DNA of 64,000 nt from Micromonospora sp045209745 (GTDB lineage Bacteria; Actinomycetota; Actinomycetes; Mycobacteriales; Micromonosporaceae), in the NCBI RefSeq assembly GCF_045209745.1, contig NZ_CP109273.1, positions 682,001 through 746,000 on the forward strand, in the 5' to 3' direction. Position 1 is the first letter of the stretch, and every line of letters starts with the position of its first letter. The notes below the pieces were generated by a model that was not told the origin of the DNA, made no database searches, and saw nothing but the letters and a program-made list of their open reading frames with translations. Positions 1 through 8,779 of the stretch are shown here, piece after piece. The translations under genes and the position numbers were made by a program.

Positions 1-940
1 TGGACCAGATCTGCCGGGCGATGGTGGCGTCGACCATCTCCCGCTCCGGCTGGGCGCCCTGGTCGTTGAGCTTGTCCCGCTGGTCGCGCAGCTGCTGCAC
101 GCTGAGTTTCTGGGTGGGCAGCTCGGCGAGCTTCAGCTCGGCCTTGCTCGGCTCGATCTTTTCCGGGGCCAGCTGGGCGCGGATCCAGGCGTCGATGCCC
201 TGATTCTTGATGTCGGCGACGACCGCGGGCGTCACCCCGAAGGTGGTCCGCCGGGCCAGGTGCAGGATCGGGTCCTTGGCCAGCACCGTCTTCACGGTCA
301 CCTGGGTCGCCGCCGCGGCCGCAGCGGGGCCGGAGAAGGTCCGTCCACCGGCCGGCGCGTTCTTCTTCAGCGCCTCGCCGGCCCGGGAGCCCATGTAGCT
401 TTCGTTCTGCTCGGTGTAGGTGCGCACCGTGCTGGGCTGCTGGCCACTGGGCCGCGCCGCGGTGCCGTCGGTCACCGTGCTGCCGGTCGCGTCGCCAGCC
501 GCCGCCCCGTCCCCGAAGAGACCGCGGATCTGCGGGGTCATGGCGAGTGCCGCACCACCGGCGACGACAGCGGCGGTGCCGCCGAGGGCCACCATCGCCT
601 TGCGCCGGCCGACCTTGCGAATCGACTCGTCGTCATCGTCGAAGGTGGGCAGTCCGGTGCCGACGGGCCGCGCCGGAGCTGACTGGCCGAGACCCTCCGG
701 GCCGACCCACTGCGGCCCGCGCGGGGCTGGGGCGGGCTGCCCAACGTGCGCGTAACCGTCGCCGTGCTGCTCGCGCGGGTCGGCCTGCGCCGGGTAGCCG
801 CCCTGGTAGGGGTTGGGCGAGTCGTACCCGTAGGGCGCGGCTGCGTTGGGTTCGCCGTAGCCGTCCGCGCTGTGGTGCTGGCGTCCGTCCCAACCGTGGT
901 CGTCCCGCGGTCGGCGTGGTGGCACATTCTGGTCGGCCAT
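1..940 (-). CDS. DUF1800 domain protein, 3' end beyond the window
   Basis: The gene runs off the left edge, so only the first 313 residues are visible. Translation from the ATG at 940 gives a hydrophilic Gly/Pro/Tyr-rich N-terminus (about residues 1-108). A twin-arginine-like GRRKAMVALGG and a hydrophobic segment follow (about 111-131), which suggests Tat export or membrane anchoring. Near residue 225 the segment LHLARRTTFGVTP matches the opening of DUF1800 proteins, a widespread family of unknown function often encoded next to DUF1501 proteins. Any such partner would lie to the left of this window. The ribosome binding site before the ATG is weak, but no better in-frame start is visible. Confidence 0.8.
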   Translation of the reverse strand, partial: MADQNVPPRRPRDDHGWDGRQHHSADGYGEPNAAAPYGYDSPNPYQGGYPAQADPREQHGDGYAHVGQPAPAPRGPQWVGPEGLGQSAPARPVGTGLPTFDDDDESIRKVGRRKAMVALGGTAAVVAGGAALAMTPQIRGLFGDGAAAGDATGSTVTDGTAARPSGQQPSTVRTYTEQNESYMGSRAGEALKKNAPAGGRTFSGPAAAAAATQVTVKTVLAKDPILHLARRTTFGVTPAVVADIKNQGIDAWIRAQLAPEKIEPSKAELKLAELPTQKLSVQQLRDQRDKLNDQGAQPEREMVDATIARQIWS

Positions 941-1370
941 GTACCAATCCCGATTTCTGATGAGCGCCGGAAGCTGCGACCGGGCAGGTGCGGCAGGTGC
1001 GGCGACTGTTGCCTGAGGGGGTTGCTACGGCAAGGTAACCAAGGCCCCACGGGCCTTCAAGGTGGGCTGAACACCCTCGTGAGGGCACTTAAGACAGCGC
1101 TCAGTGCGACGTCGGCGGCAGGTCGGGGGCCGGCGATCTACGCGGACCTTCCCAGCAGGGCGTACGCACGGCAGCCGGGCACGGATCGGACCTCGCCGTC
1201 CTACGCGACACGTTCCGCGCTGTTCACCACCACAGGCAAACTTAAGGTTTCGGTAAGCCGGACATGAGGTGCTCTCGCGTGGAGGAAAGTAGCAGCATCG
1301 GGTGAGCGTTAGCCCCCACCGCAGCGGGTATGCCGCCGAACCGCTGGACGCGTGAGGGGAAGGCAGCGCC
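941..1370. other. Divergent intergenic region, 430 bases
   Basis: This stretch separates the leftward DUF1800 gene from the rightward DUF3040 gene and must hold both promoters. The AT-richer patch around 1235-1265 is the likeliest promoter area, but I see no convincing -35/-10 pair. No reading frame here has a start, ribosome binding site and recognisable protein. Confidence 0.4.
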
Positions 1371-1628
1371 ATGCTCAGCAAAGAGGATCAGCGCAGATTC
1401 GACCAGATCACCCGTCAGCTCCGGGAGAGTGACCCGGCCTTCTTTGCCCGGCTGGACCACCGGGTCCGAGCCCGCAGGGGCCGCTACCTGATGTTGTTGA
1501 CCATCGTGCTGTGGGCGTCGCTGCCGGCGATAGCCGTGTTCGCCGGCCGACTGACCGGCGCGATCTGCGCGGTGGTGCTGGTGGCCAATGCCGCGATCAT
1601 GTGGCGGTTCCGCCGCCGCTGGACGTGA
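1371..1628 (+). CDS. DUF3040 small membrane protein
   Basis: This 85-residue protein starts MLSKEDQRRFDQI, the pattern of DUF3040 proteins (typically MLSxxExRxLxxIE), followed by FFARLDHRVRARRG. Residues about 40-78 form two closely spaced hydrophobic segments, so it is a small inner-membrane protein with a charged cytoplasmic N-terminus. The family is almost confined to actinobacteria and its function is unknown. It converges on the SWIM protein gene, with only four bases between the stop codons. Confidence 0.85.
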   Translation: MLSKEDQRRFDQITRQLRESDPAFFARLDHRVRARRGRYLMLLTIVLWASLPAIAVFAGRLTGAICAVVLVANAAIMWRFRRRWT

Positions 1629-1632
1629 CGGC

Positions 1633-2541
1633 TCACCGTTCGGTCGGGTCGAACGCCCGGTACGCGCGGCGCAACCGTTCGAGTAGTCCCGGCCCGCCGA
1701 TGGCCGGGGCTGGCGCCCCGAGTTGGCGCAGCAGCAGGTCCGGGCCGGTCACCAGACGTGGCGGTCGATCGGGCAGCGGCACCGGCGGCATCCAGAAGCG
1801 GTCCGCCGCCTCCGCCAGCGGTGTCGCCGACAGCCCGACGAGGGCACGGGCCGCGCCGACCGGCGCCACCACACCGACAGTCGAGTTGGGACCGTCCGGT
1901 TCGGACGGTAAGTTGACGGGTTGGGGTGGCAGGGCGACGCCGGTGGCCTCGACCCGCCGGGCGCGGAGCTCGTCGAGCAGTTCCGCGCGGGACCGACCGC
2001 GCCAGTGCAACAGCTCGAACGGGTCCGCGTCGAACGCTTCGGCCAGCAGATAGAACGTCGCCGCGAGGTGTTTGCACGGCACCGCGAAGTCGGGGCAGTT
2101 GCACCGCTGGGTCAGCTCGTTCACGCCGGCTGGGAAAAGCGGCGCGCCGACGGCGACGAACAGCTCCTCCAACTCGTCGGGAAGGTCCCCGGCGAGCAGC
2201 CGGGCGCTGAAGAACGCCTGCCCGGCCAACTCCGCCTCGATTCGGGACCAGAGCGCGGCCGGAAACGGCTCCAGGGCGATGGACACCTGGTACGGCTGCG
2301 GCCGGGAACCCTGCACCACCGCGCTGACCCGTCCGGGCGTGATGCCGAGCGTGAGCACCTGACCGGCCCGTGCGTACGAGCGGCCCCGAGTCAGCCGGGT
2401 GCCGAGCGCGAACGACTCCAGCACCTCCAGGAAACGCCGGGACCACCAGGAACGGCCGATCGCACCCCGGGCGCTGCGTGCCCGCAGACCCCCGTCGACC
2501 CGGCGGGGGCGCCCGTAGTCGGCGAACCGGTCCGTACTCAC
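1633..2541 (-). CDS. SWIM zinc-finger protein, partner of the SNF2 helicase
   Basis: This 302-residue protein contains the SWIM signature CNCPDFAVPCKHLAA near residue 150 (CxC, then CxH), a zinc-binding fold thought to bind DNA or protein. The N-terminal half has the GRSYARAGQVLTLGITPGRVSAVVQGSRPQPY pattern, broken here by no stop, seen in SWIM proteins encoded beside SNF2 helicases. I chose the GTG at 2541 because the protein then opens with the conserved FADYGRP and RSWWSRRFL stretch; the open frame extends to 2709 without family-like sequence. The helicase gene ends 79 bases upstream on the same strand, so the two are probably co-transcribed. The substrate is unknown. Confidence 0.85.
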   Translation of the reverse strand: MSTDRFADYGRPRRVDGGLRARSARGAIGRSWWSRRFLEVLESFALGTRLTRGRSYARAGQVLTLGITPGRVSAVVQGSRPQPYQVSIALEPFPAALWSRIEAELAGQAFFSARLLAGDLPDELEELFVAVGAPLFPAGVNELTQRCNCPDFAVPCKHLAATFYLLAEAFDADPFELLHWRGRSRAELLDELRARRVEATGVALPPQPVNLPSEPDGPNSTVGVVAPVGAARALVGLSATPLAEAADRFWMPPVPLPDRPPRLVTGPDLLLRQLGAPAPAIGGPGLLERLRRAYRAFDPTER

Positions 2542-2620
2542 GCCAGCGCTCCGCTGCGCTCCGCGCTGACGCGAGGCACAACGCTGCGGTGTCTGATGGT
2601 TCGCTCGCTCCGCTCGCTCA

Positions 2621-5600
2621 CTACTCCACCACCGCCCCGGCTTCCAGGGCGAACAGCTCACGCAACTGGCCGGTGGACAACTCGGTGATCCACTGCTCGC
2701 CGGTGCCAACCACCCGCTCGGCGAGGCTGCGCTTGTCCGCGATCATCGCGGCCACCTTTTCCTCCACCGTGCCGGCGCAGACGAACTTGCGGACCTGCAC
2801 CCGTCGGTGCTGTCCGATCCGGAACGCCCGGTCGGTGGCCTGGTCCTCCACCGCCGGGTTCCACCACCGGTCCACGTGCACCACGTGATTGGCGGCGGTC
2901 AGGGTGAGCCCGGTGCCGCCCGCCTTGAGCGACAGGACGAACAGCGGCGGCCCGTCCGCCGACTGGAAGCGCTGCACCATGGCGTCCCGCTCGGCCTTGC
3001 CGAGGCCGCCGTGCAGGAACAGCACCTCCCGGCCGAACCGCGCCGACAGGTGACCGCGCAGCATCGCACCGAACTCAGCGTACTGCGTGAACAGCAGCGC
3101 CCGCTCCCCCGCCGCCAGCACCTCTTCCAGGATCTCGGTCAGCCGGGCCAGCTTGCCGGAGCGGCCCTCCAGTGGCGAGCCGTCGCGCAGCAGCTGAGCG
3201 GGGTGGTTGCAGACCTGCTTGAGCCGGGTCATGGTGGCCAGCACCAGGCCGCGTCGCTCGATGCCGTCGCTGGTCTCGATCCGGGCGAGCATGTCGTCGA
3301 CCACCACCCGGTACAGGGCGGCCTGCTCGGCGGTGAGGTTGCAGAGCACCTCCATCTCAAGCTTTTCCGGCAGGTCCGAGATGATCGACGAATCGGTCTT
3401 GAGTCGGCGTAACACGAACGGGCCGGTGATCCGGCGTAGCCGCTCGGCGGCCTCGGCATCGCCGTGCCGCTCGATCGGCTCGGCGAACCGCTTACGGAAC
3501 GTCGCAGCCGGCCCGAGCAGGCCCGGATTGGCGAACTGCATGATCGACCACAGGTCGGCGAGCCGGTTCTCCACCGGCGTACCGGTCACCGCCACCCGCT
3601 GTCGGGCGGGCAACGCACGGACCGCCTCGGCCTGCCGGGTCGACGCGTTCTTGATTGCCTGCGCCTCGTCGACCACCACCCGGTGCCAGTCGATGCCGGC
3701 CAGGTCAGCGGCATCGCGGGCCGCCACCGAGTAGGTGGTGAGGACCAGGTCCGCGCCGTGCGCGGCCGCGGTGAACTCCGCGCCCCGCGCCCGCTGGGCA
3801 CCATGGTGTACGTGCACACGCAGCCCCGGGGTGAACCGCGCCGCCTCCCGCTGCCAGTTGCCGACCAGCGACATCGGACAGACCAGCAGGGTCGGTCCGG
3901 TCTCCGGTGGATCCCCGGCCAGCAGCGCGAGCAGTTGCACCGTCTTGCCCAGCCCCATGTCGTCGGCGAGCACGCCACCCAGGCCGAGCGAGCGCAGGAA
4001 AACCAGCCAGGCCAACCCGCGCTGCTGGTACGGCCGTAGCGTCCCCTGAAAGCCCGGCGGCGGGTCGAGCGGGGTGAGGCGTCGCTCGACGGCACCGGCG
4101 AGCAGGTCGCCCAGCGCCCCGTCGGCGGTCACCTCCAGCACCGGCAGCGCCCCGGTGGCCTCGCCGTCGGCCAGGCCCAGGCGGAGCAGGTCGGCGACAC
4201 TCAACTCGCCGGTGGAGCGGAGCAGGCGCAGACCGGCGGCGAGCCGCCCCGGGTCCAGTTCCACCCACCGGCCGCGTAGCCGCACCAGCGGGGTTTTCAA
4301 CTCGGCCAGCGCCGCCAACTCGTCGGCGGACAGCGGCTGGTCACCGAGCGCGATTTCCCAGCGGTAGTCGACCAGGGCGTCCAGACCAACACCGGCGTCG
4401 GCGCCCGCGACGGTGCCCGGCGCGGTGCGACTGCGGGCACGCAACCGGGCGCCGAGCCGCGCCGACGGGCGCTGCCACCAGGAGGGCAGCAGCACCCCGA
4501 AGCCGGCCGCGTGCAGCACCGGGGCACCCGCACTGAGGAACCGGTGAGCCCCCTCGACGTCGAGTTCCATCGTCTCGGGGGCGGCGGTGCGCAGCGCGGC
4601 GTCCAGGTCCGGCCAGAGCCGGCTGGCCCGGCCCAGCTCGGCGAGCAGCGTCTCCTGCGGGCTGGTCGTACGGCCGGCCAGCCCGCCGAGCGTCTGCGGC
4701 GCCCGCCAGACCTGCCCGGCGTCGACGTGCAGGCCGGGCTCGTCGGCCGCCTGCAACCCGAACTCCAGCCGCCAGCGCGCGCCACCGGTCGGCTCGACCA
4801 CCACCGGCGACATGTCGCCCGGCACCGGGCGGGTGGCCAGGATCGGTTCGGTGACCTCGTCTGGAGCCGGTTCCACCAGGCGGAAACTGGCCCGCACCGG
4901 GCCACCGGCAGCGTCGCGCTGCCAGACGTCCAGCTCGGCTTCGAGGGTGGCCAACGCCGCCGGGTCGACGGTGAAGTCACGCTGAGGGCTGGCGAGCGCG
5001 GCCAACCACGCCGGCGCCGGGCCACCCGGCCGCAGCCCTCGGGCCAGCGTGGTGGTCGCCAGAGCAGCCCGCGCGGCGGCGTCGGTCAGCGCGTCGAGCG
5101 CATCCGCAACCACCTCGGCGGCGGTCAGTTCGGTGCCGGTCAACCCGTCAGTCGCCGGCGCGGCGGTGGGTGGGCTGATCACGTCCAGCGCGGTGCTCGC
5201 GGTGGGCTGCACGGCGGCGGCCGGCACGATGACGGCTCGGGCGGCTGGTGGCAGGGCCAGCGCCAGCGACCGCGCCCAGCCGGCGTCGGTGCCGGTCAGC
5301 AGGGGACGCCAGACCGCCCGCGCCAGCACCTGCGCGCCGGGGCCCGACGCCGCCACGGCCGCCCTCGCCGGGGTCGTGTGGGCTGGAGTCGCACGGGCCG
5401 GGGTCGTGATCGCCGGGGTCGTACGGACGCCGGGGAGTACGCGGCCACGGGTCACCAGGTCGGCGGCGAAGTCGGCCAACTCGGCGAAGTGGCGCAGGGT
5501 GGCCCCGGGCGCCGCCGGGAGTTCGTCCAGGGCGCGCAGCAGCGACAGCGCGTCGTCCGGGGCGTACACCAGCACGGGGACCCGCCACCCGGCCAGGGTG

Positions 5601-5893
5601 AGCCGGCTGCGGGCCGCAGGTGCGACGGCGGTCCGGATCAGCTCTGGCGAGTCGGTCGGCGCGCCGGCCCGGGTGGGCAGGGTGAGCAGCGCGGTGGCGG
5701 GGCGGGCCGGCTCGGCGGCGTCGGCGAGGACGGCGGCCAGGTCGGCGTGCCCGGCGGCGAAGGGGTGCGGGCGTTCCCGGGGCGGCCGGCCGGAGCGGGC
5801 CGGCACGGGCGGCGCGGCGCTGTCCTCGGCCCAGAGGGCGAGGCCGCCGGCCGAGCCGTCGCAGGGCTCCCACAGCCCGTGGATGACCAGCAC
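2621..5893 (-). CDS. SNF2-family DEAD/DEAH-box helicase (HelZ type)
   Basis: This 1090-residue protein has its SNF2 motor in the C-terminal 460 residues. Motif I is LADDMGLGKT near residue 644, motif II is the DEAQ box (VVVDEAQAIKN) near 741, and motif VI is DQATDRAFRIGQ near 1019. The N-terminal half is Ala/Thr-rich and matches the poorly conserved accessory region of bacterial HelZ-type SNF2 proteins. Such proteins use ATP to translocate along double-stranded DNA and remodel bound protein; the target here is unknown. The GTG at 5893 has GGGGGAG just before it. The frame is open to 6109, but that extension crosses an intergenic dyad and is not family-like. It is encoded just upstream of its SWIM partner. 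Confidence 0.9.
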   Translation of the reverse strand: MLVIHGLWEPCDGSAGGLALWAEDSAAPPVPARSGRPPRERPHPFAAGHADLAAVLADAAEPARPATALLTLPTRAGAPTDSPELIRTAVAPAARSRLTLAGWRVPVLVYAPDDALSLLRALDELPAAPGATLRHFAELADFAADLVTRGRVLPGVRTTPAITTPARATPAHTTPARAAVAASGPGAQVLARAVWRPLLTGTDAGWARSLALALPPAARAVIVPAAAVQPTASTALDVISPPTAAPATDGLTGTELTAAEVVADALDALTDAAARAALATTTLARGLRPGGPAPAWLAALASPQRDFTVDPAALATLEAELDVWQRDAAGGPVRASFRLVEPAPDEVTEPILATRPVPGDMSPVVVEPTGGARWRLEFGLQAADEPGLHVDAGQVWRAPQTLGGLAGRTTSPQETLLAELGRASRLWPDLDAALRTAAPETMELDVEGAHRFLSAGAPVLHAAGFGVLLPSWWQRPSARLGARLRARSRTAPGTVAGADAGVGLDALVDYRWEIALGDQPLSADELAALAELKTPLVRLRGRWVELDPGRLAAGLRLLRSTGELSVADLLRLGLADGEATGALPVLEVTADGALGDLLAGAVERRLTPLDPPPGFQGTLRPYQQRGLAWLVFLRSLGLGGVLADDMGLGKTVQLLALLAGDPPETGPTLLVCPMSLVGNWQREAARFTPGLRVHVHHGAQRARGAEFTAAAHGADLVLTTYSVAARDAADLAGIDWHRVVVDEAQAIKNASTRQAEAVRALPARQRVAVTGTPVENRLADLWSIMQFANPGLLGPAATFRKRFAEPIERHGDAEAAERLRRITGPFVLRRLKTDSSIISDLPEKLEMEVLCNLTAEQAALYRVVVDDMLARIETSDGIERRGLVLATMTRLKQVCNHPAQLLRDGSPLEGRSGKLARLTEILEEVLAAGERALLFTQYAEFGAMLRGHLSARFGREVLFLHGGLGKAERDAMVQRFQSADGPPLFVLSLKAGGTGLTLTAANHVVHVDRWWNPAVEDQATDRAFRIGQHRRVQVRKFVCAGTVEEKVAAMIADKRSLAERVVGTGEQWITELSTGQLRELFALEAGAVVE

Positions 5894-5968
5894 CTGCTCC
5901 CCCTCGTCGCCGCCCGCGCCCAGGATAGGCGGCCGCACCGAGCAACACTCGCCGCGACCCGACCCCTG

Positions 5969-6042
5969 CGCGATCTTGCAGTTCGTGTCGGAGGTATGCG
6001 GTGGTTTGCACCTTATGTTGGGGCAGAATGTGCAAGATCGCG
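5969..6042. repeat. Intergenic dyad A (CGCGATCTTGCA arms)
   Basis: Two perfect 12-base inverted arms, CGCGATCTTGCA at 5969-5980 and TGCAAGATCGCG at 6031-6042, flank a 50-base AT-richer centre. The element lies upstream of the SNF2 gene, between it and a small rightward gene. A second copy with the same CGATCTTGCA core is at 54788-54857. It does not look like a terminator, because the loop is long and no T-run follows. Confidence 0.75.
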
Positions 6043-6127
6043 GGATGACCCGGGCGCGCACGGCACGGTGGAGATCGCTGCCCCCGCTATCCCTGCGGGC
6101 GGGCGGCACGAGGGGCAGGATGGGCGC

Positions 6128-6334
6128 ATGGCTTCATCCGTGCAGATCCTTCTCGTCGGTGGCACGGCGGACGGGCAGAGCATCACCGTCGAACTGGACA
6201 GCAACGGTCGTCCGCCGCTGACCCACCATCACCTCGGCCCAGGTGGGCTGGCCGAGGCGCAGATCTACGAGTTGGAGTCCGCCCACGAAGAGGCCCGCGA
6301 ATGGCGCTACCGGTGGACCGGCCCCGCGGTGTGA
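6128..6334 (+). CDS. Small conserved-looking protein of unknown function
   Basis: This 68-residue protein starts at the ATG at 6128 and opens MASSVQILLVGG, then has TADGQSITVELDSNGRPP and an acidic C-terminal half rich in E, A and R, ending RYRWTGPAV. The composition is soluble and the codons end in G or C as in neighbouring genes, which supports coding. No signal peptide, cysteine motif or known domain is seen. It ends eight bases before the stop of the convergent pyruvyl transferase gene. I cannot assign a function. Confidence 0.6.
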   Translation: MASSVQILLVGGTADGQSITVELDSNGRPPLTHHHLGPGGLAEAQIYELESAHEEAREWRYRWTGPAV

Positions 6335-6342
6335 CCGCCCGC

Positions 6343-7485
6343 TCAGACCTGGGTGAGGGTCTGGCTGCGCAGGCTCTCCAACACGCCGCGGGTGACGTTT
6401 GAGGTGCCGCGCGCCTGATCGCACACCTCCGCCACCCGTCGGGCGGTGGCCTCGGCGCGTTGCTCCCGCTCGTCCCAGAGCCGGTCGACCTCGGCCAGTA
6501 GCGGCCCCTCGACCTCCCGCTCCACGCCCCGTAGCGCCGGCACGCCGAGGCGCTGGGCCAGGTCGAAGACCTTGCCGGCGTACGGCAGGGGCAGGAACGG
6601 TGTGCCGACCATCGCCGCGAAGATCAGGAAGTGCAGGCGCATGCCGACGGCCAGGTCGAAGTGGCGCATCAGCCCGAGCACCTGCTGCGGTGAGTAGGTG
6701 CCGTGCAGGATCCGGCCCCGCTCAGCGGCGACCATGTGTGAGAGCACGCCGTGGGCGTGCCGGATGTCGTCACGCTCCATCGGCACGAACAGCACGTACG
6801 CGTCGATCCGATGCACCAGGAAGTCACCGATCTGGGCCAGCAGCCGGTGGTAGCCGTCCACGTCGAGCCGTTCGGCGGCCCGCCCCGGCTCCCGCACGCT
6901 AATTCCGACCAACCGCTTACCGACCGGCACACCCTCCTCGGCCAGCAGGTGGGCCGGGAAGTCCTCCGGCTGCAGGAGAAACGCCGGGTCCGCGGTGACC
7001 GTGATCGGGTTGAGCAGGCCGGCCTCCTCCAGCACCATCCGAGACTCCTGGTCACGGACGGTCACCTGGGTCGCGCCGGCGAGCGTCTCCCGGACCATGC
7101 CGGTGTCCACCGCGTCGCTGAGCGGCCCGACCCCCACCGCGTACGTGATCAGGGGCAGGCCACGCTCCTGAGCGACCCGGACCACCCGCAGGTAGCGGCG
7201 GGCCTCCCGGTCGTACAGGATGCCGCCGCCGCCGAGGATGAGCAGGTCGAGCTGGGCGAGGACCAGGGCCGAGTCGGTACGGCTGACGCCCTCCCAGGGC
7301 ACCGCCTCGACGTCCGGGTGGGCGGCCCGGGTGTGCTCCGGGTTGCGGGAGAAGACGATGATTCGGGCATTCGGTTCCTGCATACGCAGATCGGTGAGCA
7401 GGCCGGTGAGGATCGCCTCGTCGCCGAGGTTTCGCCCACCGTACGAGCCGAGCACACCAATGGTCAGGCCGTTGCCGTGCGTCAT
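6343..7485 (-). CDS. Polysaccharide pyruvyl transferase family protein (CsaB-like)
   Basis: This 380-residue protein opens IGVLGSYGGRNLGDEAIL, the nucleotide-binding loop of the polysaccharide pyruvyl transferase family. Further on are LLILGGGGILYD and VGMRLHFLIFAAMVGTPFLPLPY, typical of the C-terminal half. Family members such as CsaB and WcaK add ketal-linked pyruvate to cell-surface glycans using phosphoenolpyruvate. The ATG at 7485 is preceded by GGGGAGGAGC. No other glycan-assembly gene lies beside it, so the acceptor cannot be inferred. Confidence 0.85.
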   Translation of the reverse strand: MTHGNGLTIGVLGSYGGRNLGDEAILTGLLTDLRMQEPNARIIVFSRNPEHTRAAHPDVEAVPWEGVSRTDSALVLAQLDLLILGGGGILYDREARRYLRVVRVAQERGLPLITYAVGVGPLSDAVDTGMVRETLAGATQVTVRDQESRMVLEEAGLLNPITVTADPAFLLQPEDFPAHLLAEEGVPVGKRLVGISVREPGRAAERLDVDGYHRLLAQIGDFLVHRIDAYVLFVPMERDDIRHAHGVLSHMVAAERGRILHGTYSPQQVLGLMRHFDLAVGMRLHFLIFAAMVGTPFLPLPYAGKVFDLAQRLGVPALRGVEREVEGPLLAEVDRLWDEREQRAEATARRVAEVCDQARGTSNVTRGVLESLRSQTLTQV

Positions 7486-7588
7486 CCGTCGCTCCTCCCC
7501 AGGTGCGGTTCGCGCCGGTTTCCCGATGGGCAGGTGAACAGTCCTGCCGGGGGCCGTCCTGGGGTCGCTTCCGGGCCGCGCCGCCGGC

Positions 7589-7756
7589 TCAGCCCGCCGG
7601 GTCGATCCGTTTCGCCATCTGCTGGGCCCGTGCGTGTCCGCGTCCCCGGTGCGCCGGGTGCACCTCGATGTTGTGGATCCAGGCACGCTGGGAGCGGACG
7701 TGTCCGTCGCGCCGGCCGTCCCGGGCACGATCACCCAGATCCCACCGACCTCGGTG
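7589..7756 (-). pseudogene. GNAT acetyltransferase remnant
   Basis: A 55-codon open frame bounded by stops encodes IHNIEVHPAHRGRGHARAQQ followed by MAKRI and a stop. This resembles the acetyl-CoA-binding motif A of GNAT N-acetyltransferases (V-P-x-x-R-G-x-G, then a helix). The rest of the roughly 150-residue domain is absent: upstream is a stop in the same frame after about 30 low-complexity residues. It therefore looks like the 3' end of a decayed gene. The match rests on one motif only. Confidence 0.45.
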
Positions 7757-7830
7757 TCACCGACCCGGGCGGGGGTGCGGGGTGGGGAAAATCGATTGTC
7801 CGGGGGGCGGGGCAGGGGCACCGTGACGGG

Positions 7831-8766
7831 ATGGTGGAGCGGGCTGCGGGCCGAATCGGATGGGCGGACCTGCCGGAGCGGGTCCGGGCGTCGGTGCAGG
7901 ACATCATCGGCGATCGGGTCGTCGAGGCGGTGTCCCAGCCGGGCGGCTACTCGCCAGGCACGGCGGACCGGGTCCGCACCGCGACCGGCTTGCGGGCGTT
8001 CGTCAAGGCGATCAGCCCGGCGCAGAACCCGGACAGCCCCACCATGCACCGCGCGGAGGCCCGCACCGCCGCCGCGCTGCCGGCCTCGGCACCGACGCCC
8101 CGACTGCTGGGCTGTCACGACGACGGCGAGTGGGTGGCGCTGGTCTTCTCCGACGTGGACGGTCGGCACCCGGCCACCCCGTGGCAGGCCGACGAACTGA
8201 CCCGCGTGCTGAATGCCCTGGAGGTGATGGCCGCCGCGCTCACCCCGAGCCCGGTGACGGACGTGCCGACCGCCGCCGAGCTGCTGGCCCAGGACTTCGC
8301 CGGCTGGCACCGGATCGCCGCCGACCCACCGGACCTGCTAGACCCCTGGGCCCGGGAGCACCTGGACCAGCTGCGTGCCGCCGCCGACCAGGGCCTCGCC
8401 GCGCTGACCGGTGACACGCTCTGCCACGTGGACGTACGGGCCGACAACCTGCTGCTCGACGCGACCGGCACGGTCACCGTCGTCGACTGGCCGTGGGCCT
8501 GCCGGGGGCCGGCCTGGCTGGACACCGCGCTGTTGCTGGTCAACGTCCGGCTGCACGGCGGGCACGACACCGAGGCGCTGCTGCGCCGGCTACCCCTCAC
8601 CGCCGAGGTCGACCCGATCGCGCTCAGCGGGGTGTACGCCGGGCTGGCCGGGTTCTTCGCCGACAGCGCTCGCCGCCCGCCGCCGCCCGGCATCCCCACC
8701 GTCCGCGCGTTCCAGCAGGCCCAGGCCCACGCTCTGCTCCCCTGGCTGGCCGCCCGCCTCCGTTGA
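7831..8766 (+). CDS. Aminoglycoside phosphotransferase (APH) fold kinase
   Basis: This 311-residue protein has the APH/choline kinase catalytic loop HVDVRADN near residue 200 and the metal-binding VVDWPWA near 222. The N-lobe has GGYSPGTADRV, a glycine-rich loop, followed by the lysine segment FVKAI. The family phosphorylates hydroxyls of aminoglycosides, choline, sugars or peptides. Lone genomic members like this usually have unknown substrates, so it should not be read as proven antibiotic resistance. The ATG at 7831 gives the best fit. It converges on the HAD gene, with 13 bases between the stops. Confidence 0.8.
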   Translation: MVERAAGRIGWADLPERVRASVQDIIGDRVVEAVSQPGGYSPGTADRVRTATGLRAFVKAISPAQNPDSPTMHRAEARTAAALPASAPTPRLLGCHDDGEWVALVFSDVDGRHPATPWQADELTRVLNALEVMAAALTPSPVTDVPTAAELLAQDFAGWHRIAADPPDLLDPWAREHLDQLRAAADQGLAALTGDTLCHVDVRADNLLLDATGTVTVVDWPWACRGPAWLDTALLLVNVRLHGGHDTEALLRRLPLTAEVDPIALSGVYAGLAGFFADSARRPPPPGIPTVRAFQQAQAHALLPWLAARLR

Positions 8767-8779
8767 CGCGCTGGGGTGG

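Noticed and set aside
7831..8766. Calling the kinase an aminoglycoside resistance gene
   Set aside because: Only general APH-fold motifs are present; no resistance subfamily signature or context supports it.
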